A stretch of DNA of 64,000 nt from Oceanobacillus oncorhynchi. Lineage in GTDB: Bacteria > Bacillota > Bacilli > Bacillales > Amphibacillaceae. The translations under genes and the position numbers were made by a program. This document shows, piece by piece, positions 26,620-35,520 of this stretch. The DNA lies in contig NZ_CDGG01000001.1 of NCBI RefSeq assembly GCF_000821065.1, positions 2,108,001 to 2,172,000 on the forward strand. Reading direction: 5' to 3'. The notes beneath the pieces were generated by a model. It saw only the letters and a list, made by a program, of their open reading frames with translations. It was not told the origin of the DNA and searched no databases. How positions within the stretch are numbered: the first letter of the stretch is position 1; each line of letters opens with the position of its first letter.

Positions 26620-27642
26620 ATGAATATAGAAAATAAGCGGAACAAACTGATGGAAGCGCAAAAGAAATATCATTTTTCAGGAGCGTTCTATGCTAAAAAA
26701 CAGGCTGAAGTCATCACAGGAAGCAGCGGCTATAGAAATCGAGCTGAGAAACTAAAGAATCAGACAGATACACGATTTGGTATTGCCTCGGGGTGCAAAT
26801 TGTTTACTGCAGTTGCTGTAGCTAAGCTGGTGGAAATGGGAAAAATAACTTTTGCGACAAAGCTGCATGATTGTGTAATGGAGGAGTTTCCTTATTTTGA
26901 TAAGAATATTACCATTCACCATTTACTGACGCATACTTCTGGTGTGCCGGATTATTTTGATGAGGAAGAGATGGATGATTATGAGCAGCTGTGGGAGTAT
27001 CTGCCAATGTATAAAGTCAGGTCGCCAAAAGATTTTCTCCCGCTTTTTCAACATAAAAGGATGCAGAAACATCCAGGTGATTCCTTTCAATATAATAATT
27101 CAGGCTATATTTTATTAGGCTTGATTGTAGAACAGGTTGCCGGCTGCAGTTTTTCTTCTTTTGTAGAGGAACATATTTTTAAAGCGGCAGACATGAGCGA
27201 TTCAGGATATTTTGAAATGGATGATTTGCCGGAACGGACAGCATTAGGTTATATGGAAGACTCAGAGGGCAAATGGAAAACAAATATGTATTCCCTTCCG
27301 GCTAAGGGCGGCCCGGATGGGGGCGCATATGTTACTGTAGCTGATATGGCTAAGTTCTGGAAGGCTTTGAAGAGCTTTCAGCTGTTATCTGAAGAAATGA
27401 CGAAGCAGGTGTGTCAGCCGCATGAATGTGTGTATGCAGAAGAAAACATCTTCTACGGCTACGCTGGTTATATGGAATTAGACGACAATAAAAACATTAT
27501 AAAGCATATTCAAATGGGCTATGATCCGGGAGTCAATTTCCGGGCGGTTCATTATCCGTATGAGAAGAAGACGATGATTGTTTGTTCAAACGAATCCGAG
27601 GGAGCTTATGAGCTTTTAAAAGAGATGGAGCGCATCATATAA
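26620..27642 (+). CDS. Serine hydrolase, class C beta-lactamase fold
   Basis: The 340-residue protein has the SxxK motif SGCK near residue 57 (nucleophile Ser, general-base Lys), a YNN motif in 'FQYNNSGYILLG' and a Gly-rich third element in 'AKGGPDGGAY'. No signal peptide is evident, so it is probably cytosolic. The family includes esterases, D-aminopeptidases and penicillin-binding-like enzymes. True beta-lactamase activity is unlikely without secretion. CAGGAGGGAC precedes the ATG. Confidence 0.87.
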   Translation: MNIENKRNKLMEAQKKYHFSGAFYAKKQAEVITGSSGYRNRAEKLKNQTDTRFGIASGCKLFTAVAVAKLVEMGKITFATKLHDCVMEEFPYFDKNITIHHLLTHTSGVPDYFDEEEMDDYEQLWEYLPMYKVRSPKDFLPLFQHKRMQKHPGDSFQYNNSGYILLGLIVEQVAGCSFSSFVEEHIFKAADMSDSGYFEMDDLPERTALGYMEDSEGKWKTNMYSLPAKGGPDGGAYVTVADMAKFWKALKSFQLLSEEMTKQVCQPHECVYAEENIFYGYAGYMELDDNKNIIKHIQMGYDPGVNFRAVHYPYEKKTMIVCSNESEGAYELLKEMERII

Positions 27643-27649
27643 ACAAAGA

Positions 27650-27684
27650 AAGAGGGATTAACCACAGCAGGTTGACCCCTCTTC
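27650..27684. terminator. Bidirectional terminator
   Basis: AAGAGGGATTAACC and GGTTGACCCCTCTT pair around CACAGCA-type loop bases. The minus-strand reading is followed by TTCTTTG. It separates convergent genes. Confidence 0.65.
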
Positions 27685-28040
27685 TAGCGAAACAGTTTAT
27701 TTCTGATCTTTTTTGCATATCTATGAAAAATACGGCTTTTATCAAGTTTTCGTTCTTTGGTTAAAGTTTGAAATGCAGCCTGCTTCTCTGTATAATCCGC
27801 CTGCATTTTATCTTCTGTTGCTATTTTCATTAAGTCGTGATGCGATATATACTGCTTCTGGTTTTCCTGCTCGTCAGAAAGATAGCCTGCCCGTTTTAAA
27901 ATACGGAAAGATTGTTTCACTTCTTCGGGCAATCCTGCAAATTCATCCCGCAAATCTAGACGCTCTCCTTTGCCCGGCAAATTATTGAATTCTCCATCAT
28001 CCACTGCCTTTTTAATTTGCTCTTCTACAAAGTGATACAT
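27684..28040 (-). CDS. DUF1992 (DnaJ-homologue conserved-region) protein
   Basis: The 118-residue protein has the DUF1992 core 'VEEQIKKAVDDGEFNNLPGKGERLDL' and 'LPEEVKQSFRILKRAGYLSDE'. This region is shared with some J-domain co-chaperone relatives, but there is no HPD-containing J domain here. The biochemical role is unknown. AGGAGGAGCTTT precedes the ATG. Confidence 0.85.
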   Translation of the reverse strand: MYHFVEEQIKKAVDDGEFNNLPGKGERLDLRDEFAGLPEEVKQSFRILKRAGYLSDEQENQKQYISHHDLMKIATEDKMQADYTEKQAAFQTLTKERKLDKSRIFHRYAKKIRNKLFR

Positions 28041-28098
28041 AAAGCTCCTCCTTATGCAATCTATCTTTAAGTATGCTGGATGAAAAAGAAAAGTTCAA

Positions 28099-28464
28099 CT
28101 AAAGATTGTTATCGATATGGTTGATAATCTGCTGCACAGCCTGTTCCCCCTTAAGTTTCCAATCATATAAATCTGGTTTATGAAGATAAGCTTGAAATGA
28201 ATCGAAATACCGAATGTCAGCGTGATGGATAATTTGAGGATTTCCAAATTCAATTTGAACAGATGGCTGGTTATGTTCTTCTTGCAGCACCCGGTAGGGA
28301 AGATACAAATATAGTTTTCTCTCTGCCTGACTGGAAAGCAGCCCATTAAAATATCCGTGGTAGTTACTATTTTCTGCTATCGTAAATCCAAGCTCTTTTA
28401 AATACAGCTTTAATTTTAGGAAAACTCCTTGCTTACCCGGCAAATTCGTATGCAATGCGATCAT
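28099..28464 (-). CDS. YugN-like family protein
   Basis: This 121-residue protein, 'MIALHTNLPGKQGVF...LKELGFTIAENSNYHGYF', matches from memory the general pattern of Bacillus YugN-like proteins (N-terminal MI-L-T-L-GK and a GYF motif), which have no known function. ATG 28464 follows AAAAGGAG at nine bases; two further in-frame ATGs upstream lack sites. It is moderately uncertain as a family call but convincing as a gene. Confidence 0.65.
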   Translation of the reverse strand: MIALHTNLPGKQGVFLKLKLYLKELGFTIAENSNYHGYFNGLLSSQAERKLYLYLPYRVLQEEHNQPSVQIEFGNPQIIHHADIRYFDSFQAYLHKPDLYDWKLKGEQAVQQIINHIDNNL

Positions 28465-28658
28465 TTTTAGTTTCTCCTTTTCCATTCTGTTATGACTAGT
28501 TTTGCCTTTGGGAAAGCGAAACATACGTTAATAAGAGACTATTCCATCTGTGGAAATTAAATAAATAAGGACTTGATCGAGGAATATTTGTTCTGTATGA
28601 TTTGTTTAGATAGCCATCTCAGAAACTCACCTTATCAAAATAAAAGGATGTGTTTTTT

Positions 28659-29563
28659 ATGCCCCGAATATGTCTCCGAAAAGTATACTCCTCATCAGAA
28701 ACACCCTCTCTGCATGTACAGGAAGAATCCAGGTCATACAACAAATATCAAAGAAGAAAAGAGCGGACTAACAAAGCACTGCATCGAATACCGGATATTC
28801 AATTAATGGATTTAAAAGTAGACTATGCTTTTAAACAACTATTTGGAAACGAAAAGAATAAGGATATCACTGTCGTCTTTCTCAATGCCATTTTAGCCAA
28901 ATCAGGAAGAAGCCCGATTCAGCAGCTTTACTTTCAAAATATCGAAATCGGCATTAAAAATAGAAAAGTCATGAAAATTTTAAGTGGAAGATCTAACAGC
29001 CAGTAACGGCCCGATTGGTTCAACTAAATGTTCAGTGGGGTCTAAAGAACCCCACTGAACAAAGTTTCACTTTATATAATGATATCTATCAAGAACTGGA
29101 GGAGATTGCGATGGTCGATAAAACGTTAAATGTTGCGATGCGGGTCTGGGAAGATTTAAGCCGTACAGAAGAAGAACGGCGGGAATATGAAATCCGTTTG
29201 AAGCAAATTTTAGATGAGCAATCTAAGAAGTGGGATAGAGAGTTGTTAGAGCAGGAAATGGAAGAAATGAAAGAGCAAAGAGAAGAAATGAAAATGGAGA
29301 AAGAAGAGCTGAAAGCAGAGAATGAAGAAATAAAGGCGGAGAAAGAAGAAATAAAAGAACAGAGGAAAACAATGAAAGCGGAGAAAGAAGAAGCAGAACG
29401 AAAAAGGCTTGAAGCAGAGTCCGCACTAAAGGAATCTGCAAAACAGACGGCACTCAAAATGTTAGAGCAGGGGATAAGCCGAACGGCTATTTTACAGGTG
29501 ACGGGTTTAACTCTACAGCAATTTGAGGTTATTCAGCAGGAATTGGGAAATAAGAATAAATAG
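28659..29563 (+). pseudogene. Broken Rpn-family (PD-(D/E)XK) recombination-promoting nuclease / transposase-like gene
   Basis: The N-terminal part (to about 28960) reads 'HRIPDIQLMDLKVDYAFKQLFGNEKNKD' and 'FLNAILAKSGRSPIQQLYFQNIEIG', the start of Rpn/PDDEXK_2 proteins. The C-terminal part (29066-29563, another frame) reads 'LYNDIYQELEEIAMVDKTLNVAMRVWEDLSRTEEE', then a long Glu/Lys coiled coil and a helix-turn-helix-like end. The roughly 150-residue middle with the nuclease active site is absent, and a dispersed hairpin element lies at the junction. The gene cannot make an intact enzyme. Confidence 0.82.
28965..29077 (+). repeat. Dispersed hairpin element, copy R2 (B and C modules) inside the Rpn gene
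   Basis: AACAGCCAGTAACGGCCCGA (28995-29014) is identical to the reverse strand of copy R5 near 53090. The C module is a perfect 13-pair stem (29029-29041 with 29049-29061) followed by AAGTTTCACTTTATA, also shared. The left arm of the B stem is missing. Confidence 0.85.
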
Positions 29564-29589
29564 ATTGTAACGTACTAGTATAAAACAAC

Positions 29590-29631
29590 AAGGCACATGC
29601 TGATAAATGAAGAGACAGCATGTGCCTTTAT
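29590..29631. terminator. Bidirectional terminator
   Basis: AAGGCACATGCTG and CAGCATGTGCCTT form a perfect 13-pair stem between the convergent Rpn remnant and the DUF6320 gene. Confidence 0.8.
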
Positions 29632-29632
29632 G

Positions 29633-30292
29633 CTAAAAATGAAATCGCCGAACAATTTCATTTTTCATCGTTTTTTCCGAAAACAGTACCATACCAATCA
29701 GTGTCATCAAAGCATAGAGAGCTGTTGCAGCACTTGGCCATAATACAGTGGACCACGAACTTAAGAACAGAATAACAGGAAGGAAGCCGAGAATAACCAT
29801 CGTAGTCATATAACCGATGTATTCACGCCACTTCATAGGTTTACGCAGCACAATGATTGTTACAAGTAACGTTGCCAGCGTAACAAGAAACGGAATAACA
29901 TAGTGAATGGACCATTTAGAGCTTCCGGAAGCTGCATCTAAAATAAATAGCATAACAGAGAGTGCAATAACTTGAAGAACCACCTTGGACCCAATGTGCG
30001 CTCTGGAAAGAATGGTATGATTTATGGTTAACAGACTGTATAGTACTGGGCTTAACACATATAAAAACCATAATTTATCCGGGTTAGTCAGTAAATTAAT
30101 TAATATACTGGTACTGACAATAAAAATAGCAACAAATAAGACAAGCCGCTGCGCAAAACGGCGTCGTTTGACTTTGGTTTCATAAATAGGGTAATATTCA
30201 TTGTCTCCTGATTTCTGAGAAAGCTTATTCTTGCAGAGTGGACAATATTGCTGTTTTGTATAGGTATTGCAATTATTGCAATAATGTTGCAT
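29633..30292 (-). CDS. DUF6320-type membrane protein with N-terminal zinc ribbon
   Basis: The 219-residue protein starts with a zinc ribbon (CNNC at about 5-8 and CPLC about 11 residues later), followed by six hydrophobic helices. I recognise the layout as DUF6320, commonly encoded next to alcohol-acetyltransferase-like genes in Firmicutes. The function is unknown. ATG 30292 follows CAGGTG; a GTG at 30301 lacks a site. It starts five bases after the acyltransferase gene ends, so the two are coupled. Confidence 0.78.
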   Translation of the reverse strand: MQHYCNNCNTYTKQQYCPLCKNKLSQKSGDNEYYPIYETKVKRRRFAQRLVLFVAIFIVSTSILINLLTNPDKLWFLYVLSPVLYSLLTINHTILSRAHIGSKVVLQVIALSVMLFILDAASGSSKWSIHYVIPFLVTLATLLVTIIVLRKPMKWREYIGYMTTMVILGFLPVILFLSSWSTVLWPSAATALYALMTLIGMVLFSEKTMKNEIVRRFHF

Positions 30293-30297
30293 TATTT

Positions 30298-31554
30298 TCA
30301 CCTGCTGTCATTGGAATAGACCTCTATCTCCAGGTTATATGTCTTAGAAAGTTCTCTGAAAAAGGTACGAATAATATCCGCTTCTTTAATCATTCTGGAA
30401 AATGTGATTACAAGTTCATCGCCAACTGCAATCATCGCACCATTAATGGGACTTTTCTTGGTTGGATATAAAATGAGTTCCATATGTGAAATATGTGATT
30501 TCATTGATTCTGGAAGGTGTACTTTTCCGACGTTTGTCATCGTCATTGCTTTGGTACGCTCACTAAAGCTTCTATATCCATAACGTATGGCATGGTATTT
30601 TAACGGAAGCGGAATGAACCTTGCTGTCAGTCTAGTCTGCCATTTGACCCGGTCATTAATACTTTGCTGTAAGCTTTCTCTCCGTACTTTTTCCCGTAAT
30701 TGCTTTGATATTTCTGTAATGATTTCTTCTAAAGTTGTTTTCTCCGTTACTGCCATCCCGATATTAACCACACCAAAAAAATTACGAAGTGTATTTGAAG
30801 GAAAAAGATTTCTTAAATTGACAGGAATGGCGATTTTTATTTCCTCCTGATAAGCACGGAATTTCAATCTCTCTTTATAAATAGCTGCAATAAGAAGTGC
30901 TGAAATAAACGCAGTAATAGTCGTTCCATGCGCTTTAGCAAGCTGGTGTACCTTTTCCGCACTCATTTTTCCGTGGACGGCAACTGTCTGATCAATTGCT
31001 CCGCCGCGAATTTGATAGGAAGGTGCTTCTTTAAATTTTTCGGGTTTTTCATCCGTAACATAATTCTGATAGCTGTCATCGCTTTCGTAATAGCTGGGTT
31101 CATCGTGAATATCAATTAATGTACTTGCATAGCTTACATCTTTCCCTAAATGAACGAGATACTGATAAACAAGTGCTTTAATAAATTCTAAAGCGCCAGT
31201 GCCATCTGTTACAGAATGAAAAAATTCCACAGCAATTCTTTTTTTATAATAAGTAACGCGCATTAAAAATCCATTTGTTTCCAATGGGTCAATGGGAGCG
31301 CATGGATATTGATTTTCATAATGCACAAAAAGCTTTTCTTTATTCTCCACAAGAAAATCCCAGAACACGCCTTTGCTGAGCTTTACAGCAAACATAGGCA
31401 GACGCTTAAGAACATCGTCGAGTGCGTGCTGAAGCTCATCAGGTTGTACGGGCTCCTTCATTACCGCAGCCATCCGAAAGACGGAAGAATTCGTCTGTTC
31501 AGACACAGCGTGAAACATTTTCCCCGCATTATCAAGTTTGTACCATTCATTCAT
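30298..31554 (-). CDS. Condensation/alcohol-acetyltransferase-like acyltransferase
   Basis: The 418-residue protein has the CoA-dependent acyltransferase/condensation motif HxxxDG as 'FFHSVTDGTGALEF' near residue 120, and a C-terminal half with 'TMTNVGKVHLPESM' resembling the DFGWG region. It probably transfers an acyl group from a thioester or CoA to an alcohol or amine. It resembles wax-ester/alcohol acetyltransferases and PapA-like enzymes. AGGGGTG precedes ATG 31554. The partner gene is the DUF6320 membrane protein. Confidence 0.8.
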   Translation of the reverse strand: MNEWYKLDNAGKMFHAVSEQTNSSVFRMAAVMKEPVQPDELQHALDDVLKRLPMFAVKLSKGVFWDFLVENKEKLFVHYENQYPCAPIDPLETNGFLMRVTYYKKRIAVEFFHSVTDGTGALEFIKALVYQYLVHLGKDVSYASTLIDIHDEPSYYESDDSYQNYVTDEKPEKFKEAPSYQIRGGAIDQTVAVHGKMSAEKVHQLAKAHGTTITAFISALLIAAIYKERLKFRAYQEEIKIAIPVNLRNLFPSNTLRNFFGVVNIGMAVTEKTTLEEIITEISKQLREKVRRESLQQSINDRVKWQTRLTARFIPLPLKYHAIRYGYRSFSERTKAMTMTNVGKVHLPESMKSHISHMELILYPTKKSPINGAMIAVGDELVITFSRMIKEADIIRTFFRELSKTYNLEIEVYSNDSR

Positions 31555-31630
31555 CTTACGCACACCCCTGTTACGTACTGCTTTGCTTGTATATTGTTAA
31601 TTTGAGTAAAAACCAATTCTTTTATTACAG

Positions 31631-31815
31631 AGAGCGTCCAAAAACTTCTGCCTTAAAATAAAGAGAGTGAATAAAATTATTTAGTCAGGAGATAAAGGCG
31701 CTAACTCCCTGAACCGCTCAACTAATCAATCAGTGGGAGAAAAACAAAAATACCTACTGTTTGAAGTGTGTTTATAAGCTTTATTTTTTACTTTAACAGA
31801 TGACGCTCTTTTTTT
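31631..31815 (+). repeat. Dispersed hairpin element, copy R7
   Basis: AGAGCGTC (31631-31638) and GACGCTCT (31802-31809), followed by a T run, close the element. Inside are the B stem CTTCTGCCT/AGTCAGGAG (31645-31653, 31683-31691), the conserved GCTAACTCCCTGAAC segment and a decayed C stem. Closing stem plus T run could terminate transcription from the left. It fills the 31555-31901 gap with no gene. Confidence 0.75.
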
Positions 31816-31901
31816 ATACTATGAAAAATATCGATATAAAAAAATGGAGTTAAGTTTTAAACACAAAAAATATTATATAGATGTTTTCACAACCCGCTCA
31901 T

Positions 31902-32747
31902 TTACATTGTAGTAATATGATTATCTTGATGCACCTTATTTAATTCTGAAATTTTAGCAACAGAATCCGGATCTTTTTTTCCTAAGTCAATGATGAGTGA
32001 TTCGATTAAAGCAATAGCAGGAATAATACTGTAGCGATTTTTACTCTGTCCGACTACTAAGTGTGCATCACTATCAGGAATAATAGGACATGTTTCGATA
32101 TCGGTAATCAGAGCGATAGAGATGTCTTTATGGTTACGGCAGTATTTAACAAAATCAACGCTTTGTTTTGTGTAAGGAGACAAAGCAATTACAATTAATA
32201 AATCATTTTGGTGAAATTTTAAAGATTCATCATATAAGAAATCATTGTTGCCGCTTAATTGTGTTATATTGTCCCTGATTCCCCGAAGCATCAATTCAAA
32301 ATAAAGCGCAATGGATACCGAGGTTCTCATGCCTAGAAAGTACAGCTTTTTTGATTGGAGGAGCATGTTTAGAAATTGAGTATATTGCTTTAAATCAAGC
32401 TCTCTTAACATGGATTCAATATCTTGTATGCTGCTATATCCAACCTTCATCATGGAGTTCTCTGATTCGTCTATTTCCTCTAATGATTTTTGTAAATGCC
32501 ACCATGTATTTTTTTTATTATTGAAAGCATATTTGATGATGTCCTTTTTAAAATCTGGATATTTTTTATAACCAATTTTATCAATAAACCTTAGGATGGT
32601 TGTTGTCCCTACCTGGCTGTTTTTTGATAATTCATTAATCGTCATTGTTGATACATCATCTATATTCTGAATAACATATTTACACAGACTTTGCTGTTGA
32701 CGGGGTAAATTATTCTGAATAGCTATTAATCTATCTTTTAAGTCCAA
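31902..32747 (-). CDS. MurR/RpiR-family transcriptional regulator
   Basis: The 281-residue protein has an N-terminal HTH (about 1-75: 'STMTINELSKNSQVGTTTILRFIDKIGYKKYPDFKKD') and a C-terminal SIS domain (about 125-260) expected to bind a sugar phosphate or another small ligand. It diverges from the GltS-type carrier gene with 147 bases between, so it probably controls that operon. Its ligand may be unusual, since no sugar gene is nearby. Confidence 0.88.
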   Translation of the reverse strand: MDLKDRLIAIQNNLPRQQQSLCKYVIQNIDDVSTMTINELSKNSQVGTTTILRFIDKIGYKKYPDFKKDIIKYAFNNKKNTWWHLQKSLEEIDESENSMMKVGYSSIQDIESMLRELDLKQYTQFLNMLLQSKKLYFLGMRTSVSIALYFELMLRGIRDNITQLSGNNDFLYDESLKFHQNDLLIVIALSPYTKQSVDFVKYCRNHKDISIALITDIETCPIIPDSDAHLVVGQSKNRYSIIPAIALIESLIIDLGKKDPDSVAKISELNKVHQDNHITTM

Positions 32748-32801
32748 AGTTCATTCCTCCTTTGTAATTATAATTATACCAGTTTGGAGAATATATTATA
32801 A

Positions 32802-32826
32802 TTAAGGAAAAATAATTCCTTTTTAA
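32802..32826. promoter_or_regulatory. Putative RpiR operator
   Basis: AAGGAA (32804-32809) and TTCCTT (32816-32821) form a dyad flanked by TTA/TAA in the divergent intergenic region; a TTTTTTCC half recurs near 32845. Confidence 0.45.
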
Positions 32827-32894
32827 ATATTTTGGTTTATTTTTTCCTAAATTAATGATATAGTGTTATAAAACAACATGAAAGGGGTTACAAT

Positions 32895-34241
32895 ATGGAG
32901 TTTAATGTTTGGGATATTTTAATCGACTTTGGTATCATTTCTGCACTATTGCTGGTTGGAACTTTTCTGAGAGCAAAAGTGGGAATATTTCAACGGTCGT
33001 TTATGCCTGCAAGTATTATTGCCGGAATCCTTGGTTTGCTTTTAGGAAGCCATGGATTGAATATATTGCCATTTTCAGAACTAATCAGCACGTATCCTTC
33101 TTTATTGATTGCAGTAGTATTTGCTGCGCTTCCTTTATCAACACCAAAATTTAAATGGTCAGATATGTTTGATAAAGTAGGAAGATTATGGTCTTATTCT
33201 CAGGTTATTATGCTTCTTATGTGGGGAGGGGGATTATTATTTGCATTAGCGTTATTAGTACCGATATTTGATGTGCATAATGGATTTGGTTTGCTGCTTG
33301 CAGCAGGTTTTGTCGGAGGGCATGGCACCGCAGCCGCAATAGGAGAAGCCTTCCAGAGTCAGGGATGGGAAGAAGCTACTACATTAGCAATGACTTCAGC
33401 AACCATAGGAGCTATCTTAGCGATTGGAATAGGGTTGCTATTAATAAAATCTAATGCAAATAAAGGAAATACAAATTATATTAGCAGTTTTGATAAGCTT
33501 CCCAATGAATTGAAATCTGGTTTATTACCGAAAGATAAGCGAGATCCACTAGGAGAAAATACAGTATCAAGTATTTTAATTGATCCTTTTGCATTTCATC
33601 TGATTCTTGTTTTGATTGCTACTTCAATTGGGTATTATCTAAGCCAACTGGGCGAATCACTCTATGCAAGTTTATCCATTCCAGCATTTTCTCTTGCTTT
33701 TTTAGTCGGTCTATTACTGAGATATTTTTTAGAATGGATTAAAGCAGACGATTATGTTGATCATAAAATCATGAGCAGTATAGGGGGGAATGCAACTGAT
33801 TTTCTAGTTGCATTTGGCATTGCATCTATCAACTTGACGGTAGTTGCTGATAATATTGTGCCATTTAGCATTCTTATTATATTTGGCATCATTCTCAGCT
33901 ATATTTTTTATAAAGTTTTATCAAGGTATTATTTCCAGGAAAATTGGTTTGAAAAAGGAATTTTTACATTCGGGTGGATTACGGGGGCTGTTGCAACAGC
34001 AATTGCATTATTAAGAATCGTTGACCCAAAATTAAAAAGCAATACGTTAGATGAATTTGGGTTGGCGTATATACCAATAGCGCCAGTGGAAATCGCAATT
34101 ATTACATTTTCACCGCTGCTTATATTAAATGGGCATCATTGGCTCTTTGTCGTGATTACGATAGTTATTAGTTTCGTGATATTAACAGTATCCTACTATA
34201 AAAAATGGATTATATTAAATTCAAAGGAGAGATCAAAGTGA
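32895..34241 (+). CDS. Sodium/glutamate symporter family (GltS-like) carrier
   Basis: The 448-residue protein has about ten helices and the GltS pattern: 'FMPASIIAGILGLLLG' early, 'AAGFVGGHGTAAAIGEAF' in the first re-entrant loop and 'FGWITGAVATAIALLRIVDP' in the second half. GltS proteins take up glutamate-like anions with Na+. The linked cyclodeaminase-family enzyme suggests another amino-acid-like substrate. AAAGGGG precedes the ATG. The next gene overlaps by four bases (GTGA). Confidence 0.88.
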   Translation: MEFNVWDILIDFGIISALLLVGTFLRAKVGIFQRSFMPASIIAGILGLLLGSHGLNILPFSELISTYPSLLIAVVFAALPLSTPKFKWSDMFDKVGRLWSYSQVIMLLMWGGGLLFALALLVPIFDVHNGFGLLLAAGFVGGHGTAAAIGEAFQSQGWEEATTLAMTSATIGAILAIGIGLLLIKSNANKGNTNYISSFDKLPNELKSGLLPKDKRDPLGENTVSSILIDPFAFHLILVLIATSIGYYLSQLGESLYASLSIPAFSLAFLVGLLLRYFLEWIKADDYVDHKIMSSIGGNATDFLVAFGIASINLTVVADNIVPFSILIIFGIILSYIFYKVLSRYYFQENWFEKGIFTFGWITGAVATAIALLRIVDPKLKSNTLDEFGLAYIPIAPVEIAIITFSPLLILNGHHWLFVVITIVISFVILTVSYYKKWIILNSKERSK

Positions 34242-35362
34242 GTGAGAAGGTAGAATTTTTATACTTACAGGAAGAAGAATTAATTGAGGCTGGTGTTCTT
34301 GATATGAAAGAATGTGTCAGCACCATTGAGGAAATGTTTCATCTTATAGGGAAAGGCGATTATATGCTGGGAGGACCAAACAGAAATGATCATGGTTTAA
34401 TGCTTTGGTTTAATAAAGAGGAGCCATTTGAAAATATACCAAAAGCAGGTCCAGATCGAAGGTTTATGTCACTTATTTCCTATCTCGGAGGAGCATTCGA
34501 TGTAATAGGTAATAAATGGTATGGCTCTAATGTTGAAAATATGGATAAAGAACTGCCGCGTTCCATTCATACTTTTACACTTAATGATAAAGAAACAGGA
34601 GCACCGCTGGCAATCATGGCGGGGAACTTAATCAGTTCTATGCGAACGGGTGCAGTGCCTGGAGTTATTTCAAAACATCTTGCTAAGAAAGACGCAAAAG
34701 TTTTAGGTGCTGTTGGAGGCGGTGCAATCAATCAGTCTTGTATCGAAGCAATAGCAAGTTCCGTTAGTACGCTTGAAAAGATTGTCCTTTTTGATATTAA
34801 TTTAGAAAAAGGAAAACAAATTGCTGATAAATTGGAAAGGCAATTGAATCTTTTCGTTGAAGTAGTCGATGATTTGGATCACTGTATTCAGCAATCCGAT
34901 ATTGTAACTGTTGCTACATCTGGGAAAATTAAGCCAGAAATAAAGAAGGAAAGTATAAAGCCTGGGGCGCTTATCATTCTTACAGGAGCAGCAGATTTAT
35001 CTCAAGAAGTTTACAATCAATCAAGAATCGTTTCAGATTTATGGTCTATGCATAAAAAATGGCTGGAAGATGGATTATCACATCCTGATGGTATAGCCAG
35101 CATTCGTGATTGGACGATGTCAGGTCAACTATTAGAGCTCATCCATAACGGTGAATTTGATGACAGCACGGTTGATGATATCGGGGATATTATTTCAGGT
35201 CAAAAGACGGGAAGAAATACAGAAGATGAAGTTATTATTTGTATGACTGGAGGTCTTCCTACAGAAGACGTTGCCTGGGCATATAAAGTATATCAAAATG
35301 CATTAAAGAACAATATTGGAACAGCGCTTCCGTTATGGGAGAGCTCCTATTTAACAAAATAA
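34238..35362 (+). CDS. Ornithine cyclodeaminase / mu-crystallin family enzyme (tyramine oxidase subunit B-like)
   Basis: The 374-residue protein has a Rossmann core 'AKVLGAVGGGAINQSCIEAIAS', 'IVLFDINLEKGKQIADKL' and 'SDIVTVATSGKIKPEIKKESIKPGA', with 'SSMRTGAVPGVISKHLAKKDAK' before it. This is the ornithine cyclodeaminase/mu-crystallin superfamily (NAD(P)-dependent). It resembles proteins labelled 'tyramine oxidase subunit B', whose activity is poorly documented. The GTG start overlaps the GltS stop and follows AAAGGAGAG; an ATG at 34205 lies inside the carrier gene. Confidence 0.82.
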   Translation: MSEKVEFLYLQEEELIEAGVLDMKECVSTIEEMFHLIGKGDYMLGGPNRNDHGLMLWFNKEEPFENIPKAGPDRRFMSLISYLGGAFDVIGNKWYGSNVENMDKELPRSIHTFTLNDKETGAPLAIMAGNLISSMRTGAVPGVISKHLAKKDAKVLGAVGGGAINQSCIEAIASSVSTLEKIVLFDINLEKGKQIADKLERQLNLFVEVVDDLDHCIQQSDIVTVATSGKIKPEIKKESIKPGALIILTGAADLSQEVYNQSRIVSDLWSMHKKWLEDGLSHPDGIASIRDWTMSGQLLELIHNGEFDDSTVDDIGDIISGQKTGRNTEDEVIICMTGGLPTEDVAWAYKVYQNALKNNIGTALPLWESSYLTK

Positions 35363-35420
35363 ATTAGTTTTCCTGTTTTCATTGAATTCTGCAGCTAAAT
35401 TGAATAATAGAAAAAATAAT

Positions 35421-35455
35421 GGATTGCTATTCTGATTGATTATGAATAGCAATCC
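35421..35455 (+). terminator. Hairpin after the cyclodeaminase-family gene
   Basis: GGATTGCTATTC and GAATAGCAATCC pair perfectly (12 bp); the following T content is low. Confidence 0.55.
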
Positions 35456-35478
35456 CATCTTTAACTTAAGACTTGAAT

Positions 35479-35520
35479 AAGAAGTAACACCATCCACTGC
35501 CTGATGTTACTTCTTATTCT
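35479..35520. terminator. Second hairpin, probable bidirectional terminator
   Basis: AAGAAGTAACA and TGTTACTTCTT pair perfectly (11 bp), followed by ATTCT on the plus strand. Confidence 0.55.

Noticed and set aside
28573..28806. Cys-rich 77-codon frame before the Rpn remnant
   Set aside because: Overlaps the better-supported Rpn N-terminal frame and has no ribosome site or recognisable domain.
29089..29457. Ser/Phe-rich minus-strand frame opposite the Rpn remnant
   Set aside because: It mirrors the Glu/Lys coiled-coil coding repeats of the plus strand; not a real protein.
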